29,323 nt of DNA from a virus, in IMG/VR virus record IMGVR_UViG_3300042526_000039, positions 1 to 29,323 of that record. The stretch is one strand, 5' to 3'. Of the stretch, positions 27,376 to 29,323 are shown one piece after another (within the stretch, counting starts at the first letter, position 1; the number at the start of each line of letters is the position of its first letter). The position numbers and the translations under genes are program-made. Under the pieces are notes generated by a model. That model was not told the origin of the DNA and made no database searches. It worked only from the letters and a program-made list of their open reading frames with translations.

Positions 27376-28007
27376 TAGCGAAAGAAAGTGGCGGCGGAAC
27401 CTTTACCCCTGTGCCACCGGGGATGTACTTGGCAAGATGCTACCGCATCGTTGACCTTGGCACACAGAAGAGTGAGTACCTTGGGCAGGTCAAGAACTTG
27501 CAGAAGGTCATGTTGCAATTTGAGGTTCATGGCGAAGACGATGAAGGCAAACCATTGCTCACGACCAAGGGTGAACCTATGTCAATCAGCAAGAACTTCA
27601 CACTGTCTCTGGCTGAGAAGGCCACCCTGAGAAAAGACCTACAGACTTGGCGCGGCAAAGAGTTTACCGCCGATGAACTGCGTGGCTTTCAGATTGACAA
27701 TGTGCTTGGCGCTTGGGCCATGATTGCCATCACCAAAGCGGTGGGCAACAACGGCAAGGAGTACACCAACATTGCCAACATCAACTCAGTGCCCAAGGCA
27801 ATGAAGGCAAGCCTGCCTGAAGGCCACAACAAGTGCGCCGCCTTTTACCTTGACAGCCCAGACATGACTATGTTTGAGACTTTCAGTGACAACCTGCGGG
27901 CCAAGATCGAGCAATCACCTGAGTGGCAGTCTCGTGGTAAACAGTCAACCAAAGAGTCCTCTAAAGGTTCAGGCTTTGACGACATGGACGACGACATCCC
28001 GTTTTAA
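27366..28007 (+). CDS. SSB-like single-stranded DNA-binding protein with bacterial SSB C-terminal tip
   Basis: 213 aa. Beta-rich core (residues 11-165) including GTFTPVPPGMYLARCYRIVD, QKVMLQFEVHGED, KNFTLSLAEKATLRKDLQTW and AWAMIAITKAVGNNGKEYTN, similar to phage ssDNA-binding or DUF669-type replication proteins; then a polar linker and the acidic tip DDMDDDIPF. DDDIPF is identical to the end of E. coli SSB, which docks host repair and replication proteins (RecQ, ExoI, PriA, RecO). TAGGAG precedes the ATG by 7 nt. It would coat and protect ssDNA and recruit host enzymes. Family moderately sure, tail directly visible. Confidence 0.75.
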   Translation: MALIAKESGGGTFTPVPPGMYLARCYRIVDLGTQKSEYLGQVKNLQKVMLQFEVHGEDDEGKPLLTTKGEPMSISKNFTLSLAEKATLRKDLQTWRGKEFTADELRGFQIDNVLGAWAMIAITKAVGNNGKEYTNIANINSVPKAMKASLPEGHNKCAAFYLDSPDMTMFETFSDNLRAKIEQSPEWQSRGKQSTKESSKGSGFDDMDDDIPF

Positions 28008-28024
28008 ACCAAAGGAGAGTGGCA

Positions 28025-28273
28025 ATGTTTATTTCATATAAAGAAAAAGCAACACTGAAACGAGACATCCGCGAACTGGAAACGCTCGTGGACAACCTCA
28101 ATTCGCAAGTGATTTATTTGATAGCCAAGGTCAAGACTCTTTCCACCATAACTCCACGAATAGTCATGGCAGAAGATAGGATTGCAAAGAAAAAAGAATA
28201 TTCGCGCAAATATTACGCAAAGAAAAAATTGGAGAGAAAAAATGCTACAAGCATCAGCACCACGGGCCAGTGA
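28025..28273 (+). CDS. Small coiled-coil protein
   Basis: 82 aa from the ATG at 28025 (AGGAG 8 nt upstream; the GTG at 28019 is only 2 nt away). Reads FISYKEKATLKRDIRELETL, then VDNLNSQVIYLIAKVKTLST, a leucine-heptad coil, and a very basic tail (KKKEYSRKYYAKKKLERKN). The tail overlaps the exonuclease start by 32 nt. Could bind nucleic acid; no family recognised. Confidence 0.6.
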   Translation: MFISYKEKATLKRDIRELETLVDNLNSQVIYLIAKVKTLSTITPRIVMAEDRIAKKKEYSRKYYAKKKLERKNATSISTTGQ

Positions 28274-29009
28274 GTCCAACCATTGGTACACCCGTGACGG
28301 GGTGCCTATGTACACCGTAGAGGCCAAGAAGGGTGGGCAGCGCAACACGACCCTTCGCGACGCCCGCACGATGAACTTGGTGCCCAGCGTCACTACAATC
28401 CTCAACATCGCCGCTAAACCAGCCCTGCTTGCTTGGATGCAACAGCAGGTGCTGTATGCGGCGCTCACGCTTCCACGCCGCCCCGACGAGCCTGAAAAGG
28501 AATACATCGACCGAATCATCAACGATTCTAAAGAGCAGGGCCGTTCTGCGGCGGATGCTGGAACAGACATCCATGCATCGATACAAGGACACTATGAAGG
28601 AAAGACAACAGGTAAGCACGCCGAGATGGTTGCCGCCTGCACGCAAGCAATTGAAAACTGGGCTGGCCCGCGCACATGGATTAGTGAACGAGCCTTCTCT
28701 CACGAGGCAGGCTTTGGGGGCAAATGCGATCTCTATTCTGACTCGGACGGCGGCTTTGTGGCTGACATCAAAACCAAAGAGTTCACTGACCCAGACAAGG
28801 TTGGTGGCTACGACGAAAACTTGATGCAGTTGGCCGCGTACCGTGTTGGCCTTGGCATCCCTACCTCTCGGTGTGCAAATGTGTTTGTCTCCCGCAATGT
28901 GCCGGGTCTTGTGGTGGTCAAGGAGTGGCCCCTTGAAGACCTCAACACGGGTTGGGAGATGTTCCTGCACCTTCTGGCATTCTGGCAACTTAAGAACGAC
29001 CATAAGTAA
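28242..29009 (+). CDS. PD-(D/E)XK exonuclease (RecB/Cas4-like)
   Basis: 255 aa from the ATG at 28242; GGAGAG lies 6-7 nt upstream and the longer frame is in the previous gene. Motifs of the phage RecB/Cas4-like nuclease: AGTDIHASIQGHYEG (H111), ERAFSHEAGFGGKCDLY (E149, D163), GFVADIKTKE (D175, K177) and QLAAYRVGL (Q196, Y200). These supply the metal-binding acids and catalytic lysine. Such enzymes resect DNA ends to make 3' overhangs for phage recombination, here beside an SSB-like protein. No Fe-S cysteine set of Cas4 is visible. Confident in the superfamily, direction of degradation unknown. Confidence 0.82.
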   Translation: MLQASAPRASESNHWYTRDGVPMYTVEAKKGGQRNTTLRDARTMNLVPSVTTILNIAAKPALLAWMQQQVLYAALTLPRRPDEPEKEYIDRIINDSKEQGRSAADAGTDIHASIQGHYEGKTTGKHAEMVAACTQAIENWAGPRTWISERAFSHEAGFGGKCDLYSDSDGGFVADIKTKEFTDPDKVGGYDENLMQLAAYRVGLGIPTSRCANVFVSRNVPGLVVVKEWPLEDLNTGWEMFLHLLAFWQLKNDHK

Positions 29010-29011
29010 TC

Positions 29012-29224
29012 ATGGAAAAAATAGAAGCATTCAAAGCCAGCGATGGCTCTTTGTGGGAGAGCAGGGAGAAGGCCGAGCGCCAAGAACTGTTCCTGCAAAA
29101 AGACATGATCGTTGAAGAGTTTCTCGACGACAACATCAATCCCTATAAGGCGCTGGCGCAACGATCAATTGCACGAACCACTATCATCAACTGGGAACTC
29201 TGGAAGAACAAAAATGCTGAGTGA
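29012..29224 (+). CDS. Small hypothetical protein after the exonuclease
   Basis: 70 aa. The ATG follows the exonuclease stop by 2 nt without a good Shine-Dalgarno, so it is probably coupled. Reads EKIEAFKASDGSLWESREKA, then ERQELFLQKDMIVEEFLDDN and RTTIINWELWKNKN. FKASDGSLWESREKAERQE is typical of small phage proteins of unknown function that I recall. Helical, soluble. Confidence 0.6.
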   Translation: MEKIEAFKASDGSLWESREKAERQELFLQKDMIVEEFLDDNINPYKALAQRSIARTTIINWELWKNKNAE

Positions 29225-29323
29225 AGAGACCATCAAACAAATCTTTTTCTACTGCGATCTGCATGAACCAAACGCGGTTGTTGCCGACGATGTGGACATT
29301 GTTCAATTTGCGCATAAGATTGC
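29214..29323 (+). CDS. Partial gene at the right edge
   Basis: The ATG at 29214 overlaps the previous stop by 11 nt and the frame stays open to the window end. Visible residues: MLSEETIKQIFFYCDLHEPN, then AVVADDVDIVQFAHKIA. Too short to assign. Confidence 0.5.
   Translation, partial: MLSEETIKQIFFYCDLHEPNAVVADDVDIVQFAHKI

Noticed and set aside
28254-29003. Minus-strand open frame of 249 aa opposite the exonuclease
   Set aside because: The plus frame carries the catalytic motifs and ordered Shine-Dalgarno; the minus frame is an antisense shadow.

Overview
The window is 29.3 kb of a tailed double-stranded DNA phage (Caudoviricetes). The evidence is a contiguous packaging and head module (small and large terminase, portal, scaffold-like protein, major capsid protein, head-tail adaptor) next to a phage replication and recombination module (DnaB-type helicase, primase zinc domain, DUF1376 protein, RusA resolvase, SSB-like protein, PD-(D/E)XK exonuclease). 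No integrase, lysis genes, tRNA or CRISPR array lies in the window, so lifestyle is undecided. Several small accessory proteins resemble ones I recall from phages of Burkholderiales and other betaproteobacteria. A freshwater betaproteobacterial host is therefore my guess, not something the sequence proves. The large portal and the adaptor suggest a podovirus-like virion, also an inference.

Layout. Positions 1-16388, all on the minus strand and so read right to left, form the structural module: TerS, TerL, a 1115-aa polyvalent-type protein, portal, two tiny proteins, a GroES-like co-chaperonin, a scaffold-like protein, capsid and decoration-like proteins, a Lys-Gly-Gly repeat protein, two small basic proteins, an adaptor with an inserted beta-sandwich-like domain, and a cut-off zinc-binding protein. 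One probable gene (10841-11164) runs against this direction between portal and polyvalent gene and has its own consensus-like promoter. Positions 16389-16646 carry no convincing gene. Positions 16647-24045, minus strand, are a train of about 28 very small genes, most joined by ATGA-type stop/start overlaps. They include a Ref-like HNH nuclease, zinc-ribbon and winged-helix proteins and several tiny membrane proteins. Positions 24038-27078, minus strand, hold replication genes led by a Cro/YdaS-like helix-turn-helix protein. From 27196 rightwards the plus strand carries an SSB-like protein, an exonuclease and small genes.

Regulation. The two transcription units diverge from 27079-27195, where near-mirror promoters (TTGCAC-16-TATGAT and TTGCAA-16-TATGAT) lie inside inverted repeats; the Cro-like protein is the obvious candidate regulator. 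Three further minus-strand promoters inside the small-gene train share one box ending in GTGTTACACT. Four GC-rich hairpins, three with UUCG loops, sit 7-9 nt after stop codons between co-directional genes, including directly after the capsid gene.

How the genes work together. Helicase, primase-like zinc protein and DUF1376 protein would replicate the genome; SSB, exonuclease, RusA and the Ref-like nuclease would recombine and resolve it. The terminase would package it through the portal into a capsid assembled with the scaffold and, probably, the host GroEL chaperonin acting with the phage GroES-like protein. The polyvalent protein and the KGG-motif proteins are candidates for internal or ejected virion components.
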